In this document: in pieces, positions 46,653 to 56,602 of the stretch
How the letters are laid out: every line of letters starts with the position of its first letter
How positions within the stretch are numbered: the first letter of the stretch is position 1
Position numbers and translations under genes: made by a program
Notes under the pieces: model-generated
Told to the model about the DNA's origin: nothing
Databases searched by the model: none
Seen by the model: the letters and a program-made list of their open reading frames with translations, nothing else
From: Segetibacter koreensis DSM 18137
Lineage (GTDB): Bacteria; Bacteroidota; Bacteroidia; Chitinophagales; Chitinophagaceae
Assembly: GCF_000374045.1 (NCBI RefSeq)
Contig: NZ_KB893337.1
Coordinates: forward strand, 124,172-188,171
DNA length: 64,000 nucleotides
Reading direction: 5' to 3'

Positions 46653-47060
46653 TCATTTCATTTCACCGAGTTCAAGAATTATATTCCATTCTTCATCTGT
46701 TATAGGACAAACAGATAGCCGCCCAAGCTTTACAAGCGCAATACCGTCAAGTCGTTTATCGGCTTTTATGGTACTAAGAGTGACAGGTTTTTTTAATTTT
46801 TTTACCGGCTTCAGGTCTACTACAACCCAATTGGTATCATCTGTTGCAGGATCCTGGTAGGCTTCTTTGACCACTTTTGCAATGCCGACAATTTCTAACC
46901 CTTCGTTGCTGTGATAAAAAAAGACTTGATCGCCTTTTTTCATTGCTTTTAAATTATTTCTTGCCGTATAATTTCTTACGCCATCCCAATGAGTTTGTTT
47001 GTCTTCAACAAATTTTTCCCAACTGTATTTAGATGGTTCGGATTTGACTAGCCAATGCAT
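46653..47060 (-). CDS. EVE-domain protein
   Basis: The 135-residue protein fills one EVE domain, starting MHWLVKSEPSKYSWEKFVEDKQTHWDGVRNYTARNNLKAMKKGDQVFFYHS. It ends PITDEEWNIILEL. EVE domains relate to PUA and YTH folds and are thought to bind modified bases in RNA or DNA. The substrate here is unknown. It is co-directional with the downstream glnS group and has the typical length for a bacterial stand-alone EVE protein. Confidence 0.93.
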   Translation of the reverse strand: MHWLVKSEPSKYSWEKFVEDKQTHWDGVRNYTARNNLKAMKKGDQVFFYHSNEGLEIVGIAKVVKEAYQDPATDDTNWVVVDLKPVKKLKKPVTLSTIKADKRLDGIALVKLGRLSVCPITDEEWNIILELGEMK

Positions 47061-47170
47061 ATAAAAGAATTTAAAATTGAAAATTAATAAAGGAAGTTAT
47101 TTGATGTAAAACTTATTTCAACTTTTACATGTTGCATTTCTGATTTCGCTATTTGCATTTTTCTTACGCC

Positions 47171-47890
47171 TTACCAACCGTTTGCGAGAACATCTGCTAT
47201 GTGTAGAGTTTGCAAATTGTAGCCTTTGTTTTTAATGTACCCGTCAAGATGCATCAGGCAGCTCAGATCGGTGCTAATGAGATATTTTGCGCCTGTCTCT
47301 AATGCGTGAGTCACTTTCTGATCAGCCATTGCTATGCTTATTGATTCAAATTTTACTGCAAAGGAACCGCCAAAACCGCAGCACGTTTCCACATCTTCCA
47401 TTTCGGCTAATTCTAAACCTTTTACCTTGCTTAAAAGACGGCGTGGCTCTTCTTTTATTTTACATTCCCGTAGCCCTGCACAGCTATCATGATAGGTTGC
47501 TTTTCCTTCGAGTACAGCGCCTACATTATCTACACCTAAAACCTTTACCATAAACTCGCTGAATTCAAAAGTTTTTTCACCAAGCTTTATCGACCGGTTA
47601 TGAGAAGATGAATTATCGAATAATGTATGATAATAGTTGCGTACAAAACCAACACAACTGGCACTTGGCGCAACTATGTATTCTGCATCCTGGAAGTCTT
47701 GTAAAAATTTAGAACATACCGCCTTGCTTTCGTTCCAGAAACCGGCGTTGAATGCGGGCTGACCGCAGCAGGTTTGGTTAGGGTTATAAGAAACTGTACA
47801 TCCTGCTTTTTCGAGCACTTTTACCATGTTGAATGCAGTTTGCGGAAACAACTGGTCTACAAAACAAGGAATAAATATTTGAACATTCAT
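47171..47890 (-). CDS. Solitary LutA-like (Fe-S)-binding protein
   Basis: From the ATG at 47890, preceded by GGAG at a proper spacing, the protein has 239 residues. An in-frame ATG at 47902 and TTG at 47908 lie just upstream. It has two CCG domains: TCCGQPAFNAGF near 40 and ETCCGFGGSF near 168. A central DSCAGLRECK is also present. It is a clear paralogue of the LutA at 13651, with the same layout, but no lutB or lutC lies beside it. It may complement other lactate or glycolate oxidase partners (inference). Confidence 0.9.
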   Translation of the reverse strand: MNVQIFIPCFVDQLFPQTAFNMVKVLEKAGCTVSYNPNQTCCGQPAFNAGFWNESKAVCSKFLQDFQDAEYIVAPSASCVGFVRNYYHTLFDNSSSHNRSIKLGEKTFEFSEFMVKVLGVDNVGAVLEGKATYHDSCAGLRECKIKEEPRRLLSKVKGLELAEMEDVETCCGFGGSFAVKFESISIAMADQKVTHALETGAKYLISTDLSCLMHLDGYIKNKGYNLQTLHIADVLANGW

Positions 47891-47951
47891 AAGGCGCTCC
47901 ATCCACAAGGGAAATTTAAAAATGCTAAATAGGTAAATAAAATTACTAAAA

Positions 47952-47971
47952 GTACAAGTGTGCGACGCAAC
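47952..47971 (+). repeat. Dispersed 20-bp intergenic repeat, copy 4
   Basis: GTACAAGTGTGCGACGCAAC lies between ribH and the solitary lutA-like gene. It differs from copy 5 at one base. Confidence 0.7.
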
Positions 47972-48014
47972 CGGGGCTTAATAGTAATTCAAAAGCTCAG
48001 TACAGGAAAAAATA

Positions 48015-48500
48015 TCAAACTTGTTGAATACTTCTTTTCAAAGCAATCATTTTAATTGCTGTAATTGCCGCTTCTTCTCCTTTATGCCCGTGAATGCCAC
48101 CAACCCGCTCGAGTGCCTGCTGTTCGTTTTCAACGGTAAGCACACCAAAAATAGTCGGCACATTAAGGGAAAGATTTAATTGCATTATACCATCTGTTAT
48201 TCCCTTGCACACATAGTCGAAATGGGGCGTATCGCCGCGAATGACCGTTCCGAGCGCTATATATGCATTTGGTTTTCTTACGCTGTTTGTATGAAAATCT
48301 TTTATGGCAAAGGGAATTTCAAAAGCGCCCGGCACAACGACCGTCTGAGACTGTACGCCATTAACCTTGAATACGTTTTCACAGCCTTCCTCAAGCTGGT
48401 CTATGATGTGTGCGTTCCATTCCGTTTTTACAATAACTACGAAGGCATCCTGTATAGTTGGGATGCCTTCGTTTAATACAATATTTCCTTTTGTAGCCAT
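48015..48500 (-). CDS. ribH: 6,7-dimethyl-8-ribityllumazine synthase
   Basis: The 161-residue protein matches RibH over its length: VVPGAFEIPFAIK, ALGTVIRGDTPHFDYVCKGITDGIMQL, and FGVLTVENEQQALERVGGIHGHKGEEAA. These include the conserved substrate-binding and His/Arg catalytic residues. It condenses 5-amino-6-ribitylamino-uracil with 3,4-dihydroxy-2-butanone 4-phosphate for riboflavin. It starts 3 nt after the TPR gene stop (same strand), suggesting a shared transcript. Other rib genes are not in the window. Confidence 0.96.
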   Translation of the reverse strand: MATKGNIVLNEGIPTIQDAFVVIVKTEWNAHIIDQLEEGCENVFKVNGVQSQTVVVPGAFEIPFAIKDFHTNSVRKPNAYIALGTVIRGDTPHFDYVCKGITDGIMQLNLSLNVPTIFGVLTVENEQQALERVGGIHGHKGEEAAITAIKMIALKRSIQQV

Positions 48501-48503
48501 ATA

Positions 48504-49199
48504 TTATTTTACGCTAAAATCGTTTTTCTCAACACTTAACCGATAAATATATTTATCAATTGAAAAGCCTTTTTCTGTTTTTGGAAATTTATCTTTTATT
48601 TCTTTGTAAACGTCTACTGCTTCTTTGTTTTTACCCATTGCCTCGAGCAGGTAGCCTGCACGAAATAAAAATTCTGAAGAATTTGCCTCATCTTCTGGAA
48701 AATAACTTCCTGCTTTTTTATAATTATTTACCGCATCATCTTTCTTGCCCTGTTCGCTGTATGCATCTGCTAGACGACCATACGCAATCATTTGAATTTG
48801 CTTTGAGTCTGTGGAAAAATCTTTTAAATATTTTACTGCGTTATTAAAATCATTGGTTTTTAAATAAATAATACCTGCATAGAAATGAGCAAGATTTGCA
48901 GCTTTTGTACCATCAAAATTTTTAATTACGTTTAAAAAACCTTTGTTTTGACCATCGCCGTTAAGAGCCAACTTAAGACTATCATTGCGAAAAAATTCTT
49001 CGGCTTTAAACATAGCCTCAGAAGCTCTTTCCTCTTTAGGCTTTACAATATAGTTTTTGTACAAAATCCAGCCCCCTGCAATTAATATTATTGCCGCTGA
49101 AATACCTATAATTATATTCTTGTATTTCTCCCAAAAGTCTCTTGCACCTTCAAGGCCTTCACCAACTTCAGAAACTTCGTGCACTTTTTGTTCCGCCAT
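48504..49199 (-). CDS. Tetratricopeptide-repeat membrane protein
   Basis: The 231-residue protein has one N-terminal transmembrane helix at about 30-48 (IIIGISAAIILIAGGWILY). TPR-like helical repeats follow at about 60-220 (LAHFYAGIIYLKTNDFNNAVKYLKDF, GRLADAYSEQGKKDDAVNNYKKA). The type resembles YfgM-like single-span proteins that aid envelope protein quality control, but the function in Bacteroidota is unknown. It sits between pdhA and ribH with tight spacing to ribH. Confidence 0.85.
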   Translation of the reverse strand: MAEQKVHEVSEVGEGLEGARDFWEKYKNIIIGISAAIILIAGGWILYKNYIVKPKEERASEAMFKAEEFFRNDSLKLALNGDGQNKGFLNVIKNFDGTKAANLAHFYAGIIYLKTNDFNNAVKYLKDFSTDSKQIQMIAYGRLADAYSEQGKKDDAVNNYKKAGSYFPEDEANSSEFLFRAGYLLEAMGKNKEAVDVYKEIKDKFPKTEKGFSIDKYIYRLSVEKNDFSVK

Positions 49200-49273
49200 T
49201 TTTAATAATTATTTTAAAACTTTAAATTTTTAAGGGTTTTTGTGTTAGCAGCTACAGTTAAAACTGTTTACTG

Positions 49274-50269
49274 TTAATCAAGAATAAAAGGGTAATCTTT
49301 TTCAGCATAAACGTCTTTCAGCAACTCACTCTCATCGGGCCAGGGACTTTCTTCTGCAAAACGAACGCTTTCTTCCACCACTTCATTTATTCTTGCATCA
49401 ATTGCATCTAATTCCTGCTGTGTCGCATAATTGTATTCAAGTATGTGCTTGGTAACAAGAGTTATAGGGTCTTTGGTTTTATATTCATCCAGTTCTTCCT
49501 TACGGCGGTATTTTTGCGGATCACTGATTGAGTGGCCTTTGTACCGGTAAGTTTTCATTTCCAGCAATGTCGGCCCACCTTTCTCGCGTGCTCTTTTTAC
49601 TGCCCGGGCTACGGCATCATGCACTGTTTCAGGGTCCATACCATCTACCATGTCTCCGGGCATATCGTATGCATCAGCCAATTTATAAATATCTCTTACA
49701 TTACTTGTTCTTTCGACAGAAGTACCCATTGCGTAATGGTTATTTTCGCAAATAAAAATTACAGGTAGCTTCCATAACATTGCCATGTTAAAGGTTTCAT
49801 GAAGAATACCCTGGCGAGCGGCACCATCACCAAAAAAACACAAGACAACATTATCAGTACCACGATATTGCTCAGCAAAAGCCAGTCCTGCGCCGGTTCC
49901 TATCTGAGCACCTACAATACCATGTCCGCCAAAAAACTTATGCTCCACACCAAAAAAGTGCATACTGCCACCTTTTCCTTTGGCGACACCGGTAGCTTTA
50001 CCATATAGCTCGGCCATACATGCGTTGGGAGATACACCTTTTGCCAGGGCCCAACCGTGGTCGCGGTAAGCAGTTATGAAAGGGTCATCCTGCCTTGTTG
50101 CGGTCATACAACCCGCAGCTAGTGCTTCCTGACCTACAAAAGCATGAAAAAATCCACGGATTTTTCCTGCCATTTTATATTTTTCTTCTGCCTTTAATTC
50201 AAACTGGCGGATAAGCTGCATCAACTCGTACCAGTACAGATATGTTTCTTTTGAAAATTTAGTTGGCAC
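49274..50269 (-). CDS. pdhA: Pyruvate dehydrogenase E1 component, alpha subunit
   Basis: The 331-residue protein has the thiamine-diphosphate motif GDGAARQG followed by CENNHYAMGTSVERTS, and the typical GHGIVGAQIGTGAGLAFAEQY and YRYKGHSISDPQKYR. The frame starts with GTG at 50269 (reads MPTKFSKETYLYWYELM); no upstream ATG is in frame. E1-alpha pairs with a separately encoded E1-beta to decarboxylate pyruvate in the cytosolic PDH complex. pdhB is not adjacent in this window. Confidence 0.95.
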   Translation of the reverse strand: MPTKFSKETYLYWYELMQLIRQFELKAEEKYKMAGKIRGFFHAFVGQEALAAGCMTATRQDDPFITAYRDHGWALAKGVSPNACMAELYGKATGVAKGKGGSMHFFGVEHKFFGGHGIVGAQIGTGAGLAFAEQYRGTDNVVLCFFGDGAARQGILHETFNMAMLWKLPVIFICENNHYAMGTSVERTSNVRDIYKLADAYDMPGDMVDGMDPETVHDAVARAVKRAREKGGPTLLEMKTYRYKGHSISDPQKYRRKEELDEYKTKDPITLVTKHILEYNYATQQELDAIDARINEVVEESVRFAEESPWPDESELLKDVYAEKDYPFILD

Positions 50270-50289
50270 TTGTCTAAAATTTTGAGCGG

Positions 50290-50297
50290 CAAATATA
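50290..50297 (-). promoter_or_regulatory. Candidate -7 element for pdhA
   Basis: On the minus strand the sequence TATATTTG matches the Bacteroidota -7 consensus TAnnTTTG exactly and lies 21 bp before the GTG start. No clear -33 element is at the expected spacing. Confidence 0.3.
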
Positions 50298-50504
50298 GGT
50301 GAATAGAACCAAAAATAATATTAAGGGAGAACGCATATTTCACGAGAACGAAATATTAGTTTATTTTATGTTAATAGTAGTAGCGCAAGTTGCATGGCCT
50401 TCTCCTTGTAAAAGTGCTTCTTTGCTTGTTTTATAAACATTAATTATCGAAAAACAATCTTAAGGTTAAATACATAATTGTATGCATTTAACTTGCAGCC
50501 TTCA

Positions 50505-51587
50505 ATGCTGCATCTGCAAAACATATTCGTGTACCAGTTTAAAAACTACCTGCAACAGAGTTTTCAGTTCAATGAAAATGTAATAGGTATTTACGGCAAC
50601 AATGGTATGGGAAAAACTAATTTGCTTGATGCTATTTATTTTCTATGCTTTACAAAAAGCTATTTCAGTAAAACAGATAGCAATATTGTACAAAGGGGCT
50701 TACAGGGCATGCGTATAGAAGGAAATTTTTTAAGAAACGGCGAAGCGGAAAAAATTGTATGCATTATAAGAGAAAACAGTCGCAAAGAAATACGTCGCGA
50801 CGGAGAAGAATATAAAAGGTTTAGCGCACATATTGGCAGGTTACCTGCCGTGATGATCGCTCCTGATGATGTAGAACTGATAACCGGAACAAGTGAAATT
50901 CGAAGAAAATACATTGATACGCTTCTTAGCCAGTTAGACCACCAATACCTGCAGAGTCTTATAGATTACAACAAAGTACTTCAGCAGAGAAACAGCTTAT
51001 TGAAGTCTGCGACTGATAGGGGTTATTTAGACGAAGCATTGCTTGAGATTTTAAATGATCAATTGGTAAAGCCAGGCAAATACATCTTTAACTACAGGAA
51101 AAATTTCCTGCAACATTATTTACCATCCGTCTCAAAAAGCTACCTGCAAATAGCAGGAACAGACGAGCCTATAGTATTACAATACAACAGCCAGTTACAG
51201 GAAGATGATTTTGAGAAGCTTTTGGCAATTTCCAGGCAAAAAGATATCATGCTGCAACGCACAACTACCGGCATTCATAAAGATGATATAGAATTGAAAC
51301 TCAATGACGAAAATTTTAAAAACATAGCTTCCCAGGGACAACGAAAAAGCCTGCTTTTTGCATTGAAGCTGAAAGAGTTTGAAGCATTGGAAGCAGCCAA
51401 AGGATTTGCGCCTATATTATTACTGGATGATGTTTTTGAAAAGCTGGATGCAGCAAGAATGCAAAATCTTTTGCACAAGGTATGCGTCGAAAGTAAAAGC
51501 CAGGTTTTTATTACTGATACTCATAAGGAAAGACTGCAGCAGGCTTTGGAAAATTTACATGTCCCTTTTCAACTTATAGGGCTTTAG
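50505..51587 (+). CDS. recF: DNA replication and repair protein RecF
   Basis: From the ATG at 50505 the protein has 360 residues (an upstream TTG at 50478 is less likely). The Walker A GNNGMGKT is at 31-38. RecF-typical motifs follow: FLCFTKSYFS, PAVMIAPDDVELITG, LLLDDVFEKLD (Walker B) and QVFITDTHKE. It binds gapped DNA and helps load RecA with RecO/RecR. It is divergent from pdhA with a 235-bp spacer. Confidence 0.95.
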   Translation: MLHLQNIFVYQFKNYLQQSFQFNENVIGIYGNNGMGKTNLLDAIYFLCFTKSYFSKTDSNIVQRGLQGMRIEGNFLRNGEAEKIVCIIRENSRKEIRRDGEEYKRFSAHIGRLPAVMIAPDDVELITGTSEIRRKYIDTLLSQLDHQYLQSLIDYNKVLQQRNSLLKSATDRGYLDEALLEILNDQLVKPGKYIFNYRKNFLQHYLPSVSKSYLQIAGTDEPIVLQYNSQLQEDDFEKLLAISRQKDIMLQRTTTGIHKDDIELKLNDENFKNIASQGQRKSLLFALKLKEFEALEAAKGFAPILLLDDVFEKLDAARMQNLLHKVCVESKSQVFITDTHKERLQQALENLHVPFQLIGL

Positions 51588-51806
51588 AAGAACATTTCAA
51601 TTATAAAAATATTATGAATGTTTTTAATAGTATTTCTTCTACATCTTTTATAAAAAAAAATGAAAAACGGGTTAACGTTACTTTTTAAGGAATTGACAAA
51701 AGCATTTATTTTTATTTATACACCGACAAGTACTTAAGTGATACTTCCACTTAGATAAAAAAATTTGTCTTTTTTTAAAAACCGGTATGTAAATGGCGAT
51801 CAACTA

Positions 51807-52154
51807 ATGGCAAAAAAGAAAGTTACAAAAGAGATAAAAAAAGCTGCCAGCACAAGCGCTACAAAAATGAACTCTTTTTATGCCTGGGATGGAGATACTC
51901 TTATACTTAACATACTCGGAACTCCTGCCGCTAAAAGGGATGCTATTGGTAAAGTAAAGGGAAGTCAACTGAAAATCAGTGTGTCAGAAGTGCCAAATGC
52001 AGGCAAAGCGACCGACCATCTTGTACAATTTTTAGCGAAAGAGTTTGGAGTTTCTAAAAATGATATTGAAGTAGTTTTTGGAAGATTAGCTGTAAATAAA
52101 CAACTGCGCATTAAAAATCCAAAAAAATTACCGGCAGAAATTTCCCGGGACTAG
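51807..52154 (+). CDS. DUF167 (YggU-family) protein
   Basis: From the ATG at 51807 the protein has 115 residues; the frame runs upstream to a TTG at 51765 without a better start. An N-terminal Lys-rich stretch (MAKKKVTKEIKKAAST) precedes the DUF167 domain with LNILGTPAAKRDAIGKVKGSQLKISVSEVPNAGKATDHLVQFLAKEFGV. The domain ends NKQLRIKNPKKLP. The family is a small alpha/beta fold of unknown role. The next 314 bp to the T9SS gene hold no gene I can support. Confidence 0.85.
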   Translation: MAKKKVTKEIKKAASTSATKMNSFYAWDGDTLILNILGTPAAKRDAIGKVKGSQLKISVSEVPNAGKATDHLVQFLAKEFGVSKNDIEVVFGRLAVNKQLRIKNPKKLPAEISRD

Positions 52155-52468
52155 GCGTTGAAAAAAAATGAAACCATGCTCTTTAAGAAAAAATAAATAT
52201 AAACGGATAACGAAGGTTTGTGAAACATTATGTAGAATTTATTTTACATTCACCTACTTACCCCTTAAAAAATGCACTGGGAATTTACCCGCTTTCTATT
52301 ACCATACCTCTTTTGATTCAACAACGTCTAAGCTATTTTTACCTATTTGGCATTTTTGTTGCACATAACACTTCCAATACTTACCCAATTTTCTATAACA
52401 AGACTTTCATTTAGTAATAATCCAGTCTCCGCAATTACTACTACTAATTCACAACGAATGCTTGTTAT

Positions 52469-55400
52469 ATGACGAAAGTTCATCTTATCCCCTATTTTAC
52501 AATTTTATTGATTTGCTCATTAAACAGCGAAAAATGTTGGGCGCAAACTTCACCAAACGATTATTTTCGTTCTGCTCAGTCAGGAACGTGGGATGCTGCC
52601 AATACATGGGAAAGTTCACCAGATGGCATTAATAACTGGACACCTTCTGCCCTGGCACCTACCGCTGATGCTAATACTATAACAATCCGAAGCGGTCATA
52701 GTATAACTATTAGCAAAAGTGCAGCAGTGGACCAGGTAGTGGTAACAACCGGTGGTATTTTAGAGTTGGCGACTCCTGCAGCATCTGTTTTAACTGTTAA
52801 TAATGGTGTAGGGCCTGATATTACCGTCGAAAGTGGTGGTATATTTAAACACAATATAGGTACCAATTCGTCTTTGCCAACTTTTACAGGTTCTGCCACT
52901 CTCGACATACGTGGTGGGGGTATATTAGAGGTGGTTAATAATAATGGTAATCCCAGCAATTATGCAAATACATCTTCCTCCATTGCATCTAATCTTATCT
53001 GGAGTGACAGCGCTATCCTTCACTGGAACAATCCGTCTAATCCTGACGAAGGAATTACCTATTTTGCCGAATCATCCGCTATTCCAATTTTTCGCATTTC
53101 ACAACCTGTCACAATCGGGGGAAGTAACGCAACTGTTATTAATGGTTTATTAGAAGCAAACGGAAATGTGAGCTTCCAGGGAAATGGTTCAAAGACTTTC
53201 AGAAATGGAATTACAGGAACCGGTAAAGTTGGGGTGACTGCTGTAAATGGAGGGCAGTTTATCATTAATGGGACTACAGCTAAATTAGGTGGTGCCGGAA
53301 TTTTAGAATTAAATAATAATGGGTTAATGATAAATAGTGGTACTACATTGAACCTCACCTCTGACAAAACAATTAATAACTTTAATGGGGGAACTGGGAG
53401 TATTACAAATGCAGGAACGTTAATTTTAGGAAATTATATCATAAATGGTAACAGTAAAATCAAAATTGATGGCACAGTCAAGACAACCAATGTTAATGGT
53501 TTAACTGGAGCAATTAATACAGCTTTTGCTACAGGATTGACCGTAAGTGTATCCGCTTCTTCTACTGTTGAATATAACCGGGACGGTGACCAGGCTGTAA
53601 CACCTCTCACTTACAATAATCTTTTCATTTCAGGCAATGGTGTTAAAACTGCTTCTGTAGGCTCAGATATTTCTGTTTCAGGAGCTGTAAACATTGCGCT
53701 TGGCTGCACTTTCAAATTAAACGGAACTAATCATCTAAAGCTTAATGGTGGAGGGACACTCAATATCAATGTTAATTCAATTTTTGACACCGGAGGTGAA
53801 AGCCAGGTCAGCGGAGGAGGTTCTCCAACAGTTAATATTTATGGAACCTTTATTACCAGGGATGCACAGGGTTTTACCGGAGTAAATACTTCGATTCCGG
53901 GAGCTGTAGTGAACATTTTTCCTGCCAGCACCATTGAATATGGAAGAGCTGGTGACCAGGCTGTTACTTCCAGAGATGATTATAAAAATCTTATTTTTTC
54001 TGGAAGCGGAATTAAAACAATTCCTACATGCAATCCAAAAGGCATGGTAACTATTAAAGATAATGTTATTGCAGATGCTTCCAATAAAACCTTTGGCGAC
54101 TCAAGCACAAATTTCACGATGACAGGCGGTCGCTTTAAAGTCGGAGGGACCGGTACAAAGCCTGACATTGCAGGTAGTTATAATTTAACAGGAGGTGTAA
54201 TAGAATTTACAAATTCAGGAGCTACAAAAGAAACTATTCGTTCACCTTTAACCTATTTTAATATAGAAGTCAGCGGGTCAAATGTGTCTAACTCTAGCGG
54301 CATTACAACGTTAGCTGATGGAGGATCATTTACAGTTAAAACAGGAGGAATTTTTGAAAACAGTGGTTTAAAAATAGATGGCTTAGCAGGAAACCAAAAG
54401 TTCATATTAGAAGCAGGCGCTACATTTTTAACCGGAGTAAAAGGTGGTTTTGCAGGAAACGACTCAGCTGCGCTTAAAAATATTGAAACCTTTTCAATTG
54501 ATCCTAAATCAACTATTGTTTATAATCGCAAGGGGAATCAAACGATTACACCTCAAAGTGGCTATCCAAACTTATTATTAAAAGGAAGTGGTATTAAAAC
54601 AGTGACAGGCGGCTTAGTTACAGTATTACCCACAGCCGATTCGGTTGTGATTGATACTACGGTTGTCCTAAAAATAAATTCAGGAGCAAAAGTGGATTTT
54701 CAGAATCGTCCTGTAATTATACACAGCAGTGCCGCAAACACCGGTATGATTGGTGAAATTACTGACGGTCCTTCTGCATTGTTAAATGCAACCAACGTTA
54801 CTATTGAGCGTTTTATTCCTGCAAAAAGATCATTTCGTTTTTTATCTCCTTCCGTTACTACCACTACGAGCCTTAAAGCAAACTGGATGGAAGGTGCTAC
54901 CAATCCTAACACAACTACGAGGATAAATCCTAATCCCGGCTATGGAACTAATATTACAGGGAGAGGTGGTACAACTAATGGTTTTGATCCGACTGCTACT
55001 AATAACCCTTCATTATTTACTTTTAATCCGTCAAGCCAACGATGGGACTCTCTTCCCAATACCAACGGTACTTTGTCTGCGGGCAGTCCCTACTCACTCA
55101 TGGTAAGAGGCGACAGAAGTATAGATATGACAACAAATACTCCTGCGCCTACCAATACTATTTTAAGAACAAAGGGTACACTTTTTACCGGAACGTTCTC
55201 ACCTGCTATCAGCCAGGTGGAAGGTAATTACACTTTTGTAGGAAATCCATATGCTTCTGCAATAGACTGGAATGCCTTAGCGAAGCAAGACGTTTCAACC
55301 ACTTACTACACGTGGGATCCTAACCTGAATGTTCGTGGCGCATACGCCACCTATAACGGATTTTATAATACCACCGTTCCAACGGGATCAAAAATTGATC

Positions 55401-56536
55401 AAAATATACAACCAGGACAGGCGTTTTTTGTACGAACCCAAAAAACAAATTCTCTCGGTTCTACTTCAATTAATCCTACCTTAACAATTAAAGAAGCTAA
55501 TAAAACCAGTGTCAATCGTCGCGTTTTCAGGCCGGTTTCTGTCGTACCCAAATTATCAATTCAGTTATTATTAAATAATGAAGGAGGAAGTGAACACACC
55601 GCTGATGCAGCCGTTGTTTATTTTGACGATAGTTTCCCAAGAGATATTGCTGGTGAGGATTCGTATAAATTTACTAACATAGATGAAAACATCGCTATTA
55701 ATCACAAGGGGATTGCGTTAAGTATTGAAGGTCGCCCAACCTTAACCTCCAATGATACTATAGCTTTAAAAATGTGGCAACTAAGACAAAAAACATATTT
55801 ATTGAAACTTGACGGAATGAATTTTTCGTCATCCGTGCAGGCATTTTTAAAAGATGCATACGGTCACCAGGAAACGGCCCTCAACCTGTCATCGGTAACT
55901 TTAATACCATTTACGATAGATACTGCCATCTCAGCTTCTTATGCAACTGACAGGTTTACAATCGTATTTAAAACCAATAATACATTGCCTGTAACTCTTA
56001 CTAATGTAAAGGCTTACCAAAAAAGTGATGGAATACAAGTGGACTGGACAGCACATTCAGAAATAAATATAAACAGGTATGAATTAGAAAAATCAGCGGA
56101 TGGAGAGCACTTTGAGCTCGCAATCAGTATAAATGCAAAAGGTAATAACGCTACTAAAGAAATGTATAATTGGTTTGATGCAACAGCAAAAGCTGGAGAC
56201 AACTTTTATCGTATAAAAATAGTAGAAAAATCAGGCGAAGCAAAATACTCTGAAATAATCAACGTTAAAGTAAGCAAGGAAAATGAAGGGATTATTATAT
56301 CTCCTAATCCTGTAATTGGAAATGTAATTAACTTGCGGCTAGGCAATATTGAAAAAGGAAAGTATTCTGTAACTATTTATAATAACCTTGCACAAAAGGT
56401 ATATGAAGGTATCATAGAACATTCCGGAGTTGCTGCCTCGTACACAATACCCGGGCGGAAAATACCTAAAGGCGTGTATAGGCTGGCAATAACCAGTAAA
56501 GATAAAAGCATTACTAAAACATTGATTTTTAAATAA
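52469..56536 (+). CDS. Large T9SS-secreted repeat protein
   Basis: The 1355-residue protein has a signal peptide (MTKVHLIPYFTILLICSLNS to CWAQ). It then has a G8/PL-like start, SGTWDAANTWESSPDGINNW (about 38-57), and a long beta-solenoid rich in Gly/Ser/Thr. Three copies of a 30-residue unit (STxEYxRxGDQAVTPxxxYxNLxxSGxGxKT) lie near residues 365, 488 and 682. A C-terminal T9SS type A sorting domain covers about 1270-1355 (IISPNPVIGN...KYSVTIYNN...KIPKGVYRLAITS...TLIFK). It should be secreted and attached to the surface as an adhesin or glycan-binding protein. It lies 66 bp before a small CTERM-like gene. Confidence 0.92.
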   Translation: MTKVHLIPYFTILLICSLNSEKCWAQTSPNDYFRSAQSGTWDAANTWESSPDGINNWTPSALAPTADANTITIRSGHSITISKSAAVDQVVVTTGGILELATPAASVLTVNNGVGPDITVESGGIFKHNIGTNSSLPTFTGSATLDIRGGGILEVVNNNGNPSNYANTSSSIASNLIWSDSAILHWNNPSNPDEGITYFAESSAIPIFRISQPVTIGGSNATVINGLLEANGNVSFQGNGSKTFRNGITGTGKVGVTAVNGGQFIINGTTAKLGGAGILELNNNGLMINSGTTLNLTSDKTINNFNGGTGSITNAGTLILGNYIINGNSKIKIDGTVKTTNVNGLTGAINTAFATGLTVSVSASSTVEYNRDGDQAVTPLTYNNLFISGNGVKTASVGSDISVSGAVNIALGCTFKLNGTNHLKLNGGGTLNINVNSIFDTGGESQVSGGGSPTVNIYGTFITRDAQGFTGVNTSIPGAVVNIFPASTIEYGRAGDQAVTSRDDYKNLIFSGSGIKTIPTCNPKGMVTIKDNVIADASNKTFGDSSTNFTMTGGRFKVGGTGTKPDIAGSYNLTGGVIEFTNSGATKETIRSPLTYFNIEVSGSNVSNSSGITTLADGGSFTVKTGGIFENSGLKIDGLAGNQKFILEAGATFLTGVKGGFAGNDSAALKNIETFSIDPKSTIVYNRKGNQTITPQSGYPNLLLKGSGIKTVTGGLVTVLPTADSVVIDTTVVLKINSGAKVDFQNRPVIIHSSAANTGMIGEITDGPSALLNATNVTIERFIPAKRSFRFLSPSVTTTTSLKANWMEGATNPNTTTRINPNPGYGTNITGRGGTTNGFDPTATNNPSLFTFNPSSQRWDSLPNTNGTLSAGSPYSLMVRGDRSIDMTTNTPAPTNTILRTKGTLFTGTFSPAISQVEGNYTFVGNPYASAIDWNALAKQDVSTTYYTWDPNLNVRGAYATYNGFYNTTVPTGSKIDQNIQPGQAFFVRTQKTNSLGSTSINPTLTIKEANKTSVNRRVFRPVSVVPKLSIQLLLNNEGGSEHTADAAVVYFDDSFPRDIAGEDSYKFTNIDENIAINHKGIALSIEGRPTLTSNDTIALKMWQLRQKTYLLKLDGMNFSSSVQAFLKDAYGHQETALNLSSVTLIPFTIDTAISASYATDRFTIVFKTNNTLPVTLTNVKAYQKSDGIQVDWTAHSEININRYELEKSADGEHFELAISINAKGNNATKEMYNWFDATAKAGDNFYRIKIVEKSGEAKYSEIINVKVSKENEGIIISPNPVIGNVINLRLGNIEKGKYSVTIYNNLAQKVYEGIIEHSGVAASYTIPGRKIPKGVYRLAITSKDKSITKTLIFK

Positions 56537-56602
56537 TAGGATTTGTTTTATATTTTAAATAAAAAAACAAGTGAGAATCCCTTAATAACGTAATTTAGAT
56601 AG

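Noticed and set aside
52168-52414. Short ORFs between the DUF167 and T9SS genes
   Set aside because: Low-complexity composition, no motif or plausible start region.
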